From the NCBI RefSeq assembly GCF_034120055.1, contig NZ_CP139368.1:3968001-4032000 (forward strand): a stretch of 64,000 nt of DNA. The letters are read 5' to 3'. Positions 56,612 to 64,000 of this stretch are shown piece by piece (position 1 is the stretch's first letter; every line of letters begins with the position of its first letter). The position numbers were made by a program, and so were the translations under genes. Source of the DNA: Microbacterium rhizosphaerae (GTDB lineage Bacteria; Actinomycetota; Actinomycetes; Actinomycetales; Microbacteriaceae). The notes under the pieces were generated by a model. It worked only from the letters and a program-made list of their open reading frames with translations. It did not search any database and had not been told where the DNA came from.

Positions 56612-56995
56612 TCAGTTGTCGTACTGGTGGTACACCTTCGCGATGACCTTCCACTCGCCGTCCTGCTTGAGGAGGGTGTGGAAGTCGGTGTAGTCGGCTC
56701 CGATGGCGTCGGACTCCATGTCCACACGGACGACCGCGGTGGTCGGGGTGATGCCGATGACGTCGAGCCGAGTTGCGATCTCGGGCGCGTCGCCGTTCTC
56801 GTCGACGAAGGTGTACAGGTTCTGGATGGTTCCACCGAGGAGCTGCCCATTCGTGAACCCGTACATGACGGCGTCCTCGTGGAACGCGCGGGCCACATCC
56901 CCGGCGTTGCCGATGCGCAGACCGTCGACATACTTCTGCACGGTGGCAACGACCGCGTCGTAATCGGAGGTGGGAACAACCTTGATATTCGGCAT
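56612..56995 (-). CDS. NTF2-like (SnoaL-type) small protein
   Basis: A 127-residue cone-shaped NTF2-like protein: VVATVQKYVDGLRIGNAGDV, HEDAVMYGFTNGQLLGGTIQ, YTDFHTLLKQDGEWKVIAKV. The family includes isomerases, cyclases, dehydratases and non-enzymatic binding proteins; no catalytic residue stands out. It is the last gene of the minus-strand block aldehyde dehydrogenase-ADH-SDR-NTF2, 47 bases after the SDR. Confidence 0.78.
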   Translation of the reverse strand: MPNIKVVPTSDYDAVVATVQKYVDGLRIGNAGDVARAFHEDAVMYGFTNGQLLGGTIQNLYTFVDENGDAPEIATRLDVIGITPTTAVVRVDMESDAIGADYTDFHTLLKQDGEWKVIAKVYHQYDN

Positions 56996-57042
56996 AGCAG
57001 TGTCTTTCTGTCTCGTGGATGGTTGGGGTATGGACGGGCGGT

Positions 57043-57798
57043 TCACCAGGCGGAGCTTCCGCCGTCGATGGTGAGGACGGAGCCGGTTGCAAAGCTGGAG
57101 CGATCTGACGCGAGCCAGGCGATGGCCTCTGCGATTTCGCTCGGCGCCCCCATCCGGTTCATCGGGGCGCGCTGGTTGAACTCCGAACGTGTCGCGGTCG
57201 GATCTGCTGCGGCAGCGATCACGCCGTCGATGAGCGGAGACGAGACGGTCCCCGGCGCGACGGCGTTGACTCGGACGTTGCCCGAAACGTGGTCGATCGC
57301 CATCGCTCGGGTGAGCGAGCTGATCGCGCCTTTGGAGGCGACATATGCTGCCCGATCGGGGATGCCGACGAGTGCGGTGTACGAGCTGGTGTTCACGATA
57401 CGGCCGCGACCGGAAGCGACAAGATAGGGCATCGCGTGCTTCGAGCACAGGAAGACGCCTTTGAGGTTGACGGCCATCAGCAGATCCCAGTCGGCTTCGT
57501 CGGTCGTCACGACTGTGCCCCTGTGTCCGAAGCCCGCGTTGTTGCACAGCACATCGATGCCTCCGAAATGCTCGACGGTCACCGCGACCATGGACGCCAC
57601 GGAAGCACTGTTGGAGACGTCGACGGCGGTGGCCAGCGCGCCTTCCCCCAGGTTTGCCGCGACGTTACTCGCCGCGTCGCCGTTGATATCGGCGATGACC
57701 ACGCGTGCACCGCGCGAATGCATCAGTTCGGCCGCGGCCCGGCCGATGCCGCTGGCGGCTCCCGTGACGATGACCACGTCGTCCCCGAACTCGCTCAC
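57043..57798 (-). CDS. Short-chain dehydrogenase/reductase
   Basis: A 251-residue classical SDR. NAD-binding TGAASGIG near residue 12, NNAG (LCNNAGFGH), catalytic Ser in NTSSYT and the YxxxK in AAYVASKGAI are all present. It oxidises or reduces an alcohol/ketone in the pathway; the substrate is unknown. GTG 57798 overlaps the alcohol dehydrogenase stop (GTGA), with GGAGGCGAGGA just upstream inside the ADH gene. Confidence 0.85.
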   Translation of the reverse strand: MSEFGDDVVIVTGAASGIGRAAAELMHSRGARVVIADINGDAASNVAANLGEGALATAVDVSNSASVASMVAVTVEHFGGIDVLCNNAGFGHRGTVVTTDEADWDLLMAVNLKGVFLCSKHAMPYLVASGRGRIVNTSSYTALVGIPDRAAYVASKGAISSLTRAMAIDHVSGNVRVNAVAPGTVSSPLIDGVIAAAADPTATRSEFNQRAPMNRMGAPSEIAEAIAWLASDRSSFATGSVLTIDGGSSAW

Positions 57799-58922
57799 TC
57801 CTCGCCTCCGGACGTTGCGGGTTCGAACCGAACGATCTGTCGGATTTCCAGACCGTCCTGGAGACGGTCCATGGCCACGTTCAGATCCTCGAGACACGTC
57901 GAGCCCGTGATGAGTCGCTCCACGGGCAGCGTGCCGTCGAGATACATCTCCGCATAGCGCTGGATATCCGTGGCCGGCACGCCCGACCCCATATACGACC
58001 CGACCAGAGAGCGAGCCTCAGTGACCAGCGCCAGGGAGTCGACCGCGACCGTAGACCCGGGCCGCGAAAGACCCACCGTGACGGTCGTTCCCCCGACACC
58101 GGTGAGCGAAACAGCGGACGCAAGGGCCGCGGGATGGCCCACACACTCGACCACGACGTCGAAACGCTTGCCCGCATCGATGGCTTCATCCGGAAGGAAC
58201 GCATCATCCGCCACCAGTTCCGTCGCGGCGGTCAGCTTGGCCGGATTGGTGTCGATCGCCGTCACGTGCGCACCGATGGCACGCGCCACGAGTGCCGCGG
58301 CCAAGCCGACTCCGCCCAAGCCGACGATGGCCACCGATTGGCCGGCACGGGCCCGAGCTGCGTTGATGACCGCGCCGCCGCCCGTGAGCACCGCACACCC
58401 GAGGAGGGCACCGACATCTGAGGGGATCTCGTGGGGAAGGACGACGACGGAGTGCTGATCGACGACGGCGTACTCGGCGAAGGCCGAGACCCCTCCGTGG
58501 TGATCGATCGGCATGCCGTCGAGAGCGATTCTGCGTCCACCGCTGAGCATCTCTCCAGCCGCGTTCGCCGCGAGCCCACGCTCACACAGCCGCCACCCTG
58601 GTGCCAGGCAGGAGGCGCACTCACCGCACCGCGGCATGAACGTCAAGGTGACCTTGTCGCCGACTGACACGCCGGTGACATCGGCACCGACATGCTCCAC
58701 GATCCCGCAGCCCTCGTGGCCGAGAACCATCGGCACGTGGCACTCGCGCACTCCCGACACTCGAGACAGGTCGGAATGGCACACGCCGGCGGCCTCCATC
58801 CGCACCAGCACCTCACCCGGGCGCGGGGCCTCGAGGTCGATCTGGCGGATCTCGATCGGGCGCGTCTGCTCCCATGGCCTGTCCGCCCCTATGACGCCCA
58901 GCACGGCCGCCCTTGCCTTCAC
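57795..58922 (-). CDS. Zinc-dependent alcohol dehydrogenase (MDR)
   Basis: A 375-residue medium-chain alcohol dehydrogenase. The catalytic zinc ligands are in GVCHSDLSR and LGHEGCG, the structural zinc site in CGECASCLAPGWRLC, and the cofactor motif is VGLGGVGLAAALVA. It looks like class III or mycothiol-dependent relatives in layout but that is not proven. It oxidises alcohols (or S-hydroxymethyl thiols) with NAD. GTG 58922 follows the aldehyde dehydrogenase stop by 30 bases; together they would convert an alcohol to an acid. Confidence 0.85.
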   Translation of the reverse strand: MKARAAVLGVIGADRPWEQTRPIEIRQIDLEAPRPGEVLVRMEAAGVCHSDLSRVSGVRECHVPMVLGHEGCGIVEHVGADVTGVSVGDKVTLTFMPRCGECASCLAPGWRLCERGLAANAAGEMLSGGRRIALDGMPIDHHGGVSAFAEYAVVDQHSVVVLPHEIPSDVGALLGCAVLTGGGAVINAARARAGQSVAIVGLGGVGLAAALVARAIGAHVTAIDTNPAKLTAATELVADDAFLPDEAIDAGKRFDVVVECVGHPAALASAVSLTGVGGTTVTVGLSRPGSTVAVDSLALVTEARSLVGSYMGSGVPATDIQRYAEMYLDGTLPVERLITGSTCLEDLNVAMDRLQDGLEIRQIVRFEPATSGGEE

Positions 58923-58952
58923 GGGTACACCTCCGCCTTTCCTGACCGCGAG

Positions 58953-60410
58953 CTACTTCTTGCGGATGACAACGGTCTTGTTGTTCGTGTGCGAAGCGAG
59001 GCCCTCATTGCCGTGTTCCACGCTGAGCCCCGACTGCTTGTGGCCACCGAACGGCGCGTTCAGCGGGTGGCTCTGCCCCTCGTTTACCCAGACGTTCCCG
59101 GAATCGATACGGTCTGCGATCTCGAGCGCCCGATCGAGGTCACTCCCCCAAACCGTCGCCCCCAGCCCGAACACGGTCGCGTTCGCGCGTGCGACGACAT
59201 CGTCGACGTCCTCGTAGGCGATGATCGGGACGATCGGACCGAACTGCTCCTCCTGGACGATGCGGCTGTTCTCCGGCGGGTTGTCCACGACGGTGATCGG
59301 CACGAAGTTCCCCTCGCGGCTGTCATCGACGGAGCCGCCCAGCGGCACCCGATAGCCGTTGGCCCTGGTGTCCTCGAGGAGTTCGCGGATCTTCTCGTAC
59401 TGCATTCGGTTGTTGATCGGACCGAGGTCGCTGGTGGGATTCATGCCGTCGCCGACGGACTGGGTCTTCGCGTACTCCACGAAGGCGGCCACGAAGTCCT
59501 CGTGGAATGAGTTGTGCACGTAGACGCGCTTGGCGGCGATGCACCATTGTCCGGAGTTGCCGAGCGCCGCAGCGAACACCTTCGGCACCGCGGCCTTCCA
59601 GTCCACGTCGGGGAGCAGAATCGCCGGGTCGTTGCCACCCATCTCCAGGGTGACCCGCTTGACGGTGCCGGCGGCCGCGGCCATGATCTTCGAACCCGTC
59701 GCCGTGGATCCGGTGAAGGTGATCATGTCGACGTCAGGCGATTCCGTCAGCACCGGGCCGAGCTCGTTACCACCGGTCACGATGTTCAGGACGCCCGCCG
59801 GGAGGATCTGTGCGGCGAGTTCACCAATGCGGAGTGCGCACAGCGGGGTATACGGGGACGGCTTCAGGACAACGGTGTTGCCGGTGATCATGGCTGGCAC
59901 CGACTTCCAAAGCACGTGGAGGTACGGGTAGTTCCAGGGGATGATCGCGCCGACGACGCCCAGCGGCGACCGCCGCAGCTCAACACGCCGCTCCTCATCC
60001 TCTTCGAGGACGACGGTCTCCAGACGCGACGCCGCTGTCTTCGGAATCCAGGGGTTCGCGAGGTTGACCTCGAAGGTCGCCTGGTTGTGGCGAGGCTTAC
60101 CCTGCTCGAGCGACAGGAGAGTGATGAACTCCTCCTTGTTCTCTTCGAGCGCGTCGTAGAGCGCCACCATGTATGCCTCGCGCTCGGCGGCACTGAGCGC
60201 CGCCCACGCCGGGAACGCGCCCTTCGCTGCCGCAATGGCTCGGTTCATGTCCTCAGCGCTCCCGCGGGGCGCGTCGGCGAACGGCCTGTTCGTGGCCGGA
60301 TTGAGCACCTCGAAGGTGGTGGCGGCGGGAACGATCTCACCGTCGATGAGCATCCCGTACGGAGCGCCGAAGTCGAGTCGCTCACGTGTCGTCACCGGGG
60401 AAACATCCAT
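58953..60410 (-). CDS. NAD(P)-dependent aldehyde dehydrogenase
   Basis: A 485-residue aldehyde dehydrogenase. Oxyanion Asn in PWNYPYLH, general-base Glu in VTLEMGGNDP, catalytic Cys in NSGQWCIAAKR (near residue 287) and the C-terminal NVWVNEGQ motif are present. Usual length. The substrate is not predictable, but the regulon context suggests the aldehyde made by the split TPP decarboxylase. It is the first gene of the minus-strand block, with a regulon box 78 bases upstream of its ATG. Confidence 0.88.
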   Translation of the reverse strand: MDVSPVTTRERLDFGAPYGMLIDGEIVPAATTFEVLNPATNRPFADAPRGSAEDMNRAIAAAKGAFPAWAALSAAEREAYMVALYDALEENKEEFITLLSLEQGKPRHNQATFEVNLANPWIPKTAASRLETVVLEEDEERRVELRRSPLGVVGAIIPWNYPYLHVLWKSVPAMITGNTVVLKPSPYTPLCALRIGELAAQILPAGVLNIVTGGNELGPVLTESPDVDMITFTGSTATGSKIMAAAAGTVKRVTLEMGGNDPAILLPDVDWKAAVPKVFAAALGNSGQWCIAAKRVYVHNSFHEDFVAAFVEYAKTQSVGDGMNPTSDLGPINNRMQYEKIRELLEDTRANGYRVPLGGSVDDSREGNFVPITVVDNPPENSRIVQEEQFGPIVPIIAYEDVDDVVARANATVFGLGATVWGSDLDRALEIADRIDSGNVWVNEGQSHPLNAPFGGHKQSGLSVEHGNEGLASHTNNKTVVIRKK

Positions 60411-60487
60411 GTCTGACTCCTGTCATCGGTTCGACTGCACCGCAGCTCGGGAGGGGCCGCTACCGCTGCAGTCCTCGTCTAATACCA

Positions 60488-60500
60488 TAATACGGTAATC
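60488..60500. promoter_or_regulatory. Regulon operator upstream of aldehyde dehydrogenase
   Basis: TAATACGGTAATC matches TAnTACnGTAnTA at 12 of 13 positions. It lies in the 132-bp gap between the aldehyde dehydrogenase start and the beta-hydroxyacid dehydrogenase stop. Confidence 0.6.
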
Positions 60501-60542
60501 TCGTTGGGCTGCAACAAGTCCGTCGAACTCAACGATTCGCGC

Positions 60543-61430
60543 TCACGCGCGAAGCGTGACGCCGTTGCGGGCTTCGTAGTACCGGACGACCTCCGTGTGA
60601 TCCGGTGATCCCTCGAGCCCTTCGCGAGCGTTCTCCGTGATCTCGCGCGCAAGGCCGGTGACGGGCATGTACACGCCGGCCTCCTCACTGATCCTCCGAG
60701 CGATTCCGAGATCCTTCAGCATCAGGTCCATTCCGAACCCGGATGCGAACGATCCCGAGAGCACGAACTCTGGGAACTTGACCTCTGTCGCCTGGCTGCG
60801 CCCGGTTGAGGAGTTGAGGACTTCGAGCATGATGGCGGGGTCGATACCGAGCTTCGCGGCGGCCGTGAGGACCTCACTTGCGGCGGCGATGTGGGTCGCC
60901 GACAACAGGTTGTTCAGCGCCTTGGCAGCACCACCCGCTCCCGGGCCTCCCACATGGACGATCCGAGCACCCATCGTCTCCAGGATCGGATGTGCCCGTA
61001 GATACGCGGAGTCGTCCGCGCCCACCATGATCGCGAGCTCACCGGACTCTGCGCGTCGTCGGCCACCCGACACTGGCGCATCCACGTAGGCAACGCCCCG
61101 ACTCGCCGCCACGCGGGCGAGCGAACGCGTACTCGCGGGCTCGGAGGAGGTCATGTCGATGATGAGTCCGCCGGCCGGAATTCGGTTCAGCAATCGGGAA
61201 GCGCCCGTCAGAACGGATTCTGTGATGGTCGAGTTCGGAAGCATCAACACCACGGTGTCGATGGACGCAGGCACATCTCCGAGATCGGGCAGCTCGGGAA
61301 CGCCGAGCTCCGCGGCCACTCGACGGCGTGCGTCGCCGTCGATGTCGTAGACAGTCACCTCGAAAGACGAGCTCAGCCTCTTCACCATCGGCTGGCCCAT
61401 GGTTCCCAGACCCACGAAAAGCACACCCAT
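60543..61430 (-). CDS. Beta-hydroxyacid dehydrogenase (3-hydroxyisobutyrate dehydrogenase family)
   Basis: A 295-residue NAD(P)-dependent dehydrogenase. Rossmann motif FVGLGTMGQPM, substrate-binding DAPVSGGRRRAE and the catalytic Lys in GGAAKALNNLLSA are intact. The family reduces or oxidises beta-hydroxy acids such as 3-hydroxyisobutyrate, tartronate semialdehyde, sulfolactaldehyde or sulfolactate. In combination with the ComD/ComE-like decarboxylase it might form or consume a beta-hydroxy acid precursor. A perfect regulon box lies 28 bases upstream of the ATG. Confidence 0.85.
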   Translation of the reverse strand: MGVLFVGLGTMGQPMVKRLSSSFEVTVYDIDGDARRRVAAELGVPELPDLGDVPASIDTVVLMLPNSTITESVLTGASRLLNRIPAGGLIIDMTSSEPASTRSLARVAASRGVAYVDAPVSGGRRRAESGELAIMVGADDSAYLRAHPILETMGARIVHVGGPGAGGAAKALNNLLSATHIAAASEVLTAAAKLGIDPAIMLEVLNSSTGRSQATEVKFPEFVLSGSFASGFGMDLMLKDLGIARRISEEAGVYMPVTGLAREITENAREGLEGSPDHTEVVRYYEARNGVTLRA

Positions 61431-61457
61431 ACGACAGCCGTTCTCTCGGAAGCTCTT

Positions 61458-61472
61458 GTATTACCGTAATAC
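61458..61472. promoter_or_regulatory. Best regulon operator: perfect 7-bp-arm palindrome
   Basis: GTATTACCGTAATAC has perfect 7-bp arms around one central base and defines the consensus TAnTACnGTAnTA. It lies upstream of the beta-hydroxyacid dehydrogenase (minus) and of the decarboxylase genes (plus). Confidence 0.7.
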
Positions 61473-61508
61473 TATACGCGCGTGTCTCTCGACGGCGATC
61501 TCGTTCAT

Positions 61509-61532
61509 GGTCTATGGTACAGACTATAGACC
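61509..61532. promoter_or_regulatory. Second palindrome upstream of decarboxylase genes
   Basis: Outer arms GGTCTAT/ATAGACC are perfect 7-mers, with an inner GT/AC match, in a 24-bp element (18 of 24 positions symmetrical). It has the same GGTCT/AGACC ends as the palindrome near the 49930 GntR gene, so that regulator may act here. It differs from the TAnTACnGTAnTA boxes. Confidence 0.5.
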
Positions 61533-61578
61533 TAATGAGATTCCATGTCGTAACCCGCGCACACTTGCGACTCCCGCG

Positions 61579-61970
61579 CTGCGAGCACGCCAGTTCACTA
61601 CGACGTGTCCGCCGACGTTCGCGCAGGATGCGGCGGTCGCAGCGCTCCAGGACACCGCTCGTGATCGCGACCGCAGCGCCAAGAATTCGCCCGAGCGCCG
61701 CGTCACAGCGCTCGAACTGTTGGCCCAGCAGGATGTCCTGCATACCTCGAACGACGGGGGCGCCTTCTATCTGTACCTCACCTACCCGAAGCGACTCGGG
61801 TCGGCCGACGACCTCGCCCTACGACTGCTCGAACAGGAGCATGTGGCGCTCGTGCCCGGCACGGCGTTCGATCCGACCGGGAACGGGGACCGTTCCCTCC
61901 GCGTGTCCTATGCCAGTTCACTGGACGACGTGCGCGAGGGCCTCTCTCGATTGATCCGTTTGGCCGCCAT
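61579..61970 (+). pseudogene. C-terminal fragment of a class I/II aminotransferase
   Basis: The frame encodes RQFTTTCPPTFAQDAAVAAL, GGAFYLYLTYPKRLG, EQEHVALVPGTAFDP and RVSYASSLDDVREGLSRLI, the recognisable last third of an aspartate-type aminotransferase including the substrate-carboxylate Arg region (LRVSYA). The PLP-binding Lys and the large domain are absent, the upstream sequence is regulatory, and there is no stop codon before the next gene. It is a truncated relic, though read-through could give a fusion with the decarboxylase subunit. Confidence 0.65.
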
Positions 61971-62016
61971 GGTGGCGTGGCCAGTCCGAAACAGCCATCC
62001 CAGAGGAGGAGATCTC

Positions 62017-62556
62017 TTGTCCAACGAATACTCGCGCGCAGTCGCCGAGGCGATTTGGGCCTCAGACGTGAAGAGGGTCGGATACATTCCGTCGGTCACC
62101 GTCGCACCCGTCATCCACGAGCTCGTCGCGTTGGACGGGGGCAGCGACGGGGTCTCACCGCGTGTCACCCCGTTGTCCCGTGAGGAGGAGGCGGTCGGCG
62201 TCATGGGCGCCGTCTCACTCGGCGGGGACCTGGCAGCCGTCGTCATGCAGGACAACGGTTTCGGCAATGCGCTGACCGCCCTCACGACGTTCTCATTGTC
62301 GTACCATCTCCCGCTGCTCATCTTCGCGAACACCCGCGGCAGCCTGGGCGAGTACAACTCGATGATCCACTCCATCAGCGCACCGGTGCCCCGAGTGCTC
62401 GAGGCGACCAACCTGCCGTATGTCGAGCTGGACCGGCGCAGCGCCCCGGAGGATTGGCGCGCCGTCGTCGAGGAGGCCGCCGTACACGCGGTCATGACCT
62501 TCCGGCCCGTGATCGTCCTCGCGGCGTTCTGGAACACCGATGGAGAGGTCGCCTGA
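62017..62556 (+). CDS. TPP decarboxylase alpha-like subunit (ComD/sulfopyruvate type)
   Basis: A 179-residue protein equal to the N-terminal (pyrimidine-binding) domain of TPP decarboxylases. Catalytic Glu is in PLSREEEAVGVMGAVSLGG, followed by VVMQDNGFGNALTAL and LIFANTRGSLGEYN, all typical of sulfopyruvate/phosphonopyruvate decarboxylase alpha chains. It needs the next gene for the pyrophosphate-binding half. TTG 62017 was chosen because GAGGAGGA ends six bases before it; the same frame is open far upstream into the aminotransferase relic. Substrate (sulfopyruvate, phosphonopyruvate or another 2-oxoacid) is not proven. Confidence 0.75.
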   Translation: MSNEYSRAVAEAIWASDVKRVGYIPSVTVAPVIHELVALDGGSDGVSPRVTPLSREEEAVGVMGAVSLGGDLAAVVMQDNGFGNALTALTTFSLSYHLPLLIFANTRGSLGEYNSMIHSISAPVPRVLEATNLPYVELDRRSAPEDWRAVVEEAAVHAVMTFRPVIVLAAFWNTDGEVA

Positions 62557-62557
62557 C

Positions 62558-63136
62558 ATGAAGCGCATCGAAGCGCTCGGCATTCTGGCCGAGCTCACCG
62601 ACGAGCATCCCGTTGTGGTTACCTGCGCCGCAACGAGCCGCGAGCTGGCTTCCCTCAAAGACAGCGACAACCACTTCTACCTCCTCGACGCGATGGGTCT
62701 GGTCGGCTCAGTCGCGACCGGCATCGCCTTGGACCGGCCCGCCGCGGCGACAAAGGTCGTCGGAATCGAGGGCGACGGCTCGCTGCTGATGAATCCCAAC
62801 GTGCTCCCTACGGGAGGGTTCGTGCGCCCGAACATGCTGCTGATCCTGCTCGACAACGAGGTGTACGGCTCCACTGCGGGTCTGCCCACCTACTCCTCCC
62901 GCGTGAACCTCGCCCGCCTCGCCGAGGCCTCGGGCTGGGAAGTCGGCACCGCTACCGACGAGGACGGGATCCGGGCGGAGTTCGCTCGCCTCGCGAAAAT
63001 AGTCGGACCGACTTTCCTGCATGTGCCCATCGCGCCCGGCAATGCATCCGGGATCGCCAAGCTGCTCGTCGATCCGGTGATGATCACGGCCCGGTTCGGC
63101 GGATGGCTGCGGAAATCCAACGGGGCCCACGCATGA
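62558..63136 (+). CDS. TPP decarboxylase beta-like subunit (ComE/sulfopyruvate type)
   Basis: A 192-residue protein equal to the C-terminal TPP domain. The diphosphate/Mg motif GDGSLLMNPNVLPTGG to LLDNEVYGSTAGLPTYSS is the GDG-X25-N signature. Start MKRIEALGILAEL at ATG 62558, one base after the alpha stop, so the two subunits are coupled. Together they should decarboxylate a 2-oxoacid to an aldehyde, which fits the aldehyde dehydrogenase of the same regulon. No sulfoacetaldehyde acetyltransferase is nearby. Confidence 0.78.
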   Translation: MKRIEALGILAELTDEHPVVVTCAATSRELASLKDSDNHFYLLDAMGLVGSVATGIALDRPAAATKVVGIEGDGSLLMNPNVLPTGGFVRPNMLLILLDNEVYGSTAGLPTYSSRVNLARLAEASGWEVGTATDEDGIRAEFARLAKIVGPTFLHVPIAPGNASGIAKLLVDPVMITARFGGWLRKSNGAHA

Positions 63137-63211
63137 CGCAGACAAGCGCACACGGTGTCGAAGTCATCAACTCCGCTACCGTCTTGAAAACGCCGATTCC
63201 GTCACAGGGTG

Positions 63212-63539
63212 CGCGATCGAGATCGAGCGCGTGCTCTCGCTGACGTGATCGAACGTCTTCCAGCCGGGTTCCCCGCACACGCCTCGCAGCCTGATCGTGT
63301 CGGTGGTTCATGACGCGTATCGGACGCTCGAGCGGGCGAGTGTACGCGACTTCGTTCCGGGCCTCATCGAACTCGAAGTACGCGCGCGCATCGAACGCCC
63401 GATGTGGAAGCGCGTCAAGCGAAGCGCCCACTCCAAGCCCCCGATGTTCGCGGCGTTGAGGTGTCTCCGGATAGCGGAGTCGACGACGGGACGCCGGGGG
63501 CTCTCATCCCGACCACCCTGCCAGACCGCTGACAGATAG
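63212..63539 (+). pseudogene. Frameshifted three-helix-bundle dimerisation-domain gene
   Basis: In one frame 63212-63275 gives RDRDRARALADVIERLPAGF, and in another 63276-63395 gives RSLIVSVVHDAYRTLERASV then RDFVPGLIELEVRARIE. Joined, they match the small three-helix-bundle dimerisation domain often attached to actinobacterial arsenate-reductase-like proteins. A one-base indel near 63276 breaks it and no clear start exists. The tail after about 63400 is Arg/Ser-rich and not recognised. Confidence 0.4.
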
Positions 63540-63739
63540 GAGGCGAGCCGGTCAGCGCGGAAGCGGTCGCTTTCGCCAGGCGCCGTGGTCTCAACCGCAG
63601 GCGGGTCAGCGAGCAACTTCCGGTCGAGAGAGCCGGCTGACACCAGCAAGCCGTCTCCGGACATGCCGGGGAGAGTCACCCGTGGTCCGACTCGAGCCAC
63701 CGACACCTGGAGCGACCACTCCAGCCAATTGCGGTTCGT
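63540..63739. other. Gap before right-edge hydrolase
   Basis: About 200 bases with no recognised gene. A minus-strand frame reads FRADRLASYLSAVWQGGRDE and RHLNAANIGGLEW, which looks protein-like, but I cannot assign it and it may be a relic. Confidence 0.2.
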
Positions 63740-64000
63740 TCAGTCGCCGCGGCGCGTGATCCTCTCCCGCACGAGGCGTTGCCAGCGTTCGGGTTCGGAG
63801 TTCCAGGTCATGGTGTGGTCGGCATCAAACGTCTCGAGCTGAACAAGATCCGGCCGGAGTTCGGCCAGCCGTCGAGAGATCCCGTACGGAGCTGACGTAT
63901 CCGCACGGCCGTGCAGGATGAGCGTTGGAACGCGTAGCTCGGCAGCACGATCCAGCCAACTGAACTTTCTCAGCGGGACCGCCCCATCCAGCCCGACAAG
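63740..64000 (-). CDS. Alpha/beta hydrolase, C-terminal part (start beyond window)
   Basis: The frame is open from the right edge to the TGA at 63742-63740. It encodes the last 86 residues of an alpha/beta hydrolase: RVPTLILHGRADTSAPYGIS with the catalytic acid Asp, then LVQLETFDADHTMTWNSEP with the catalytic His. The nucleophile elbow lies outside. Likely a lipase/esterase or proline-iminopeptidase-like enzyme; substrate unknown. Confidence 0.7.
   Translation of the reverse strand, partial: LVGLDGAVPLRKFSWLDRAAELRVPTLILHGRADTSAPYGISRRLAELRPDLVQLETFDADHTMTWNSEPERWQRLVRERITRRGD

Noticed and set aside
61399..62016. One long 385-codon gene starting near 61399
   Set aside because: The frame is open, but it crosses two operators and an aminotransferase relic; the strong Shine-Dalgarno at 62003-62010 and homology both place the decarboxylase start at TTG 62017.

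Overview
The window is a GC-rich bacterial chromosome segment from an actinomycete, most likely Microbacteriaceae (Microbacterium-like). The reasons are the very high GC at third codon positions, a long DivIVA-type coiled-coil protein, an EgtA-type glutamate-cysteine ligase, a Ddn-like deazaflavin reductase, CtaG_Caa3 and Sco assembly proteins, and many GTG/TTG starts with stop-start overlaps. Genus is inference; no rRNA or complete tRNA is present.

Layout. 1-14.7 kb is ordinary chromosome: a peptidoglycan-binding lipoprotein (cut by the left edge), DivIVA, and several transporters (SLC13, CorA, NCS1, SulP, APC) with a GCS2-type ligase and a DUF1254/DUF1214 pair. 14.8-22.9 kb holds a four-gene operon MarR-CtaG-CcdA-Sco/TlpA fusion, divergent from a ClC channel, then a FAD monooxygenase with its TetR regulator.

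23.0-48.1 kb looks like an acquired block. It starts with an integrase C-terminal remnant and a 183-bp repeat that carries the 3' end of a tRNA-Ser-like sequence. A second copy of that repeat, about 88 percent identical by eye, lies at 47.9-48.05 kb. Between them are (a) a partial myo-inositol operon iolB-iolD-iolE-iolG-transaldolase; (b) a DeoR-controlled divergent locus with a GH4 6-phospho-glycosidase and NagB on one side and a PfkB kinase, a ferric/hexose-phosphate-type ABC importer and a TIM-barrel isomerase on the other, which reads as a PTS-independent phospho-sugar utilisation system; and (c) narK with narGHJI for respiratory nitrate reduction. A C-terminal transaldolase fragment beyond the second repeat suggests an old duplication or island junction.

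49.9-63.1 kb is a catabolic region with two GntR-family regulators: alpha/beta hydrolase, carboxymuconolactone-decarboxylase-like protein, APC permease, EgtA-like ligase, GFA protein, NTF2-like protein, SDR, zinc alcohol dehydrogenase, aldehyde dehydrogenase, beta-hydroxyacid dehydrogenase and a split TPP decarboxylase (ComD/ComE-like). Four promoter regions here share a palindromic motif TAnTACnGTAnTA, so the genes probably form one regulon for an unidentified substrate, passing through a 2-oxoacid, an aldehyde and an acid. The right edge holds a decayed small gene and the 3' part of an alpha/beta hydrolase.
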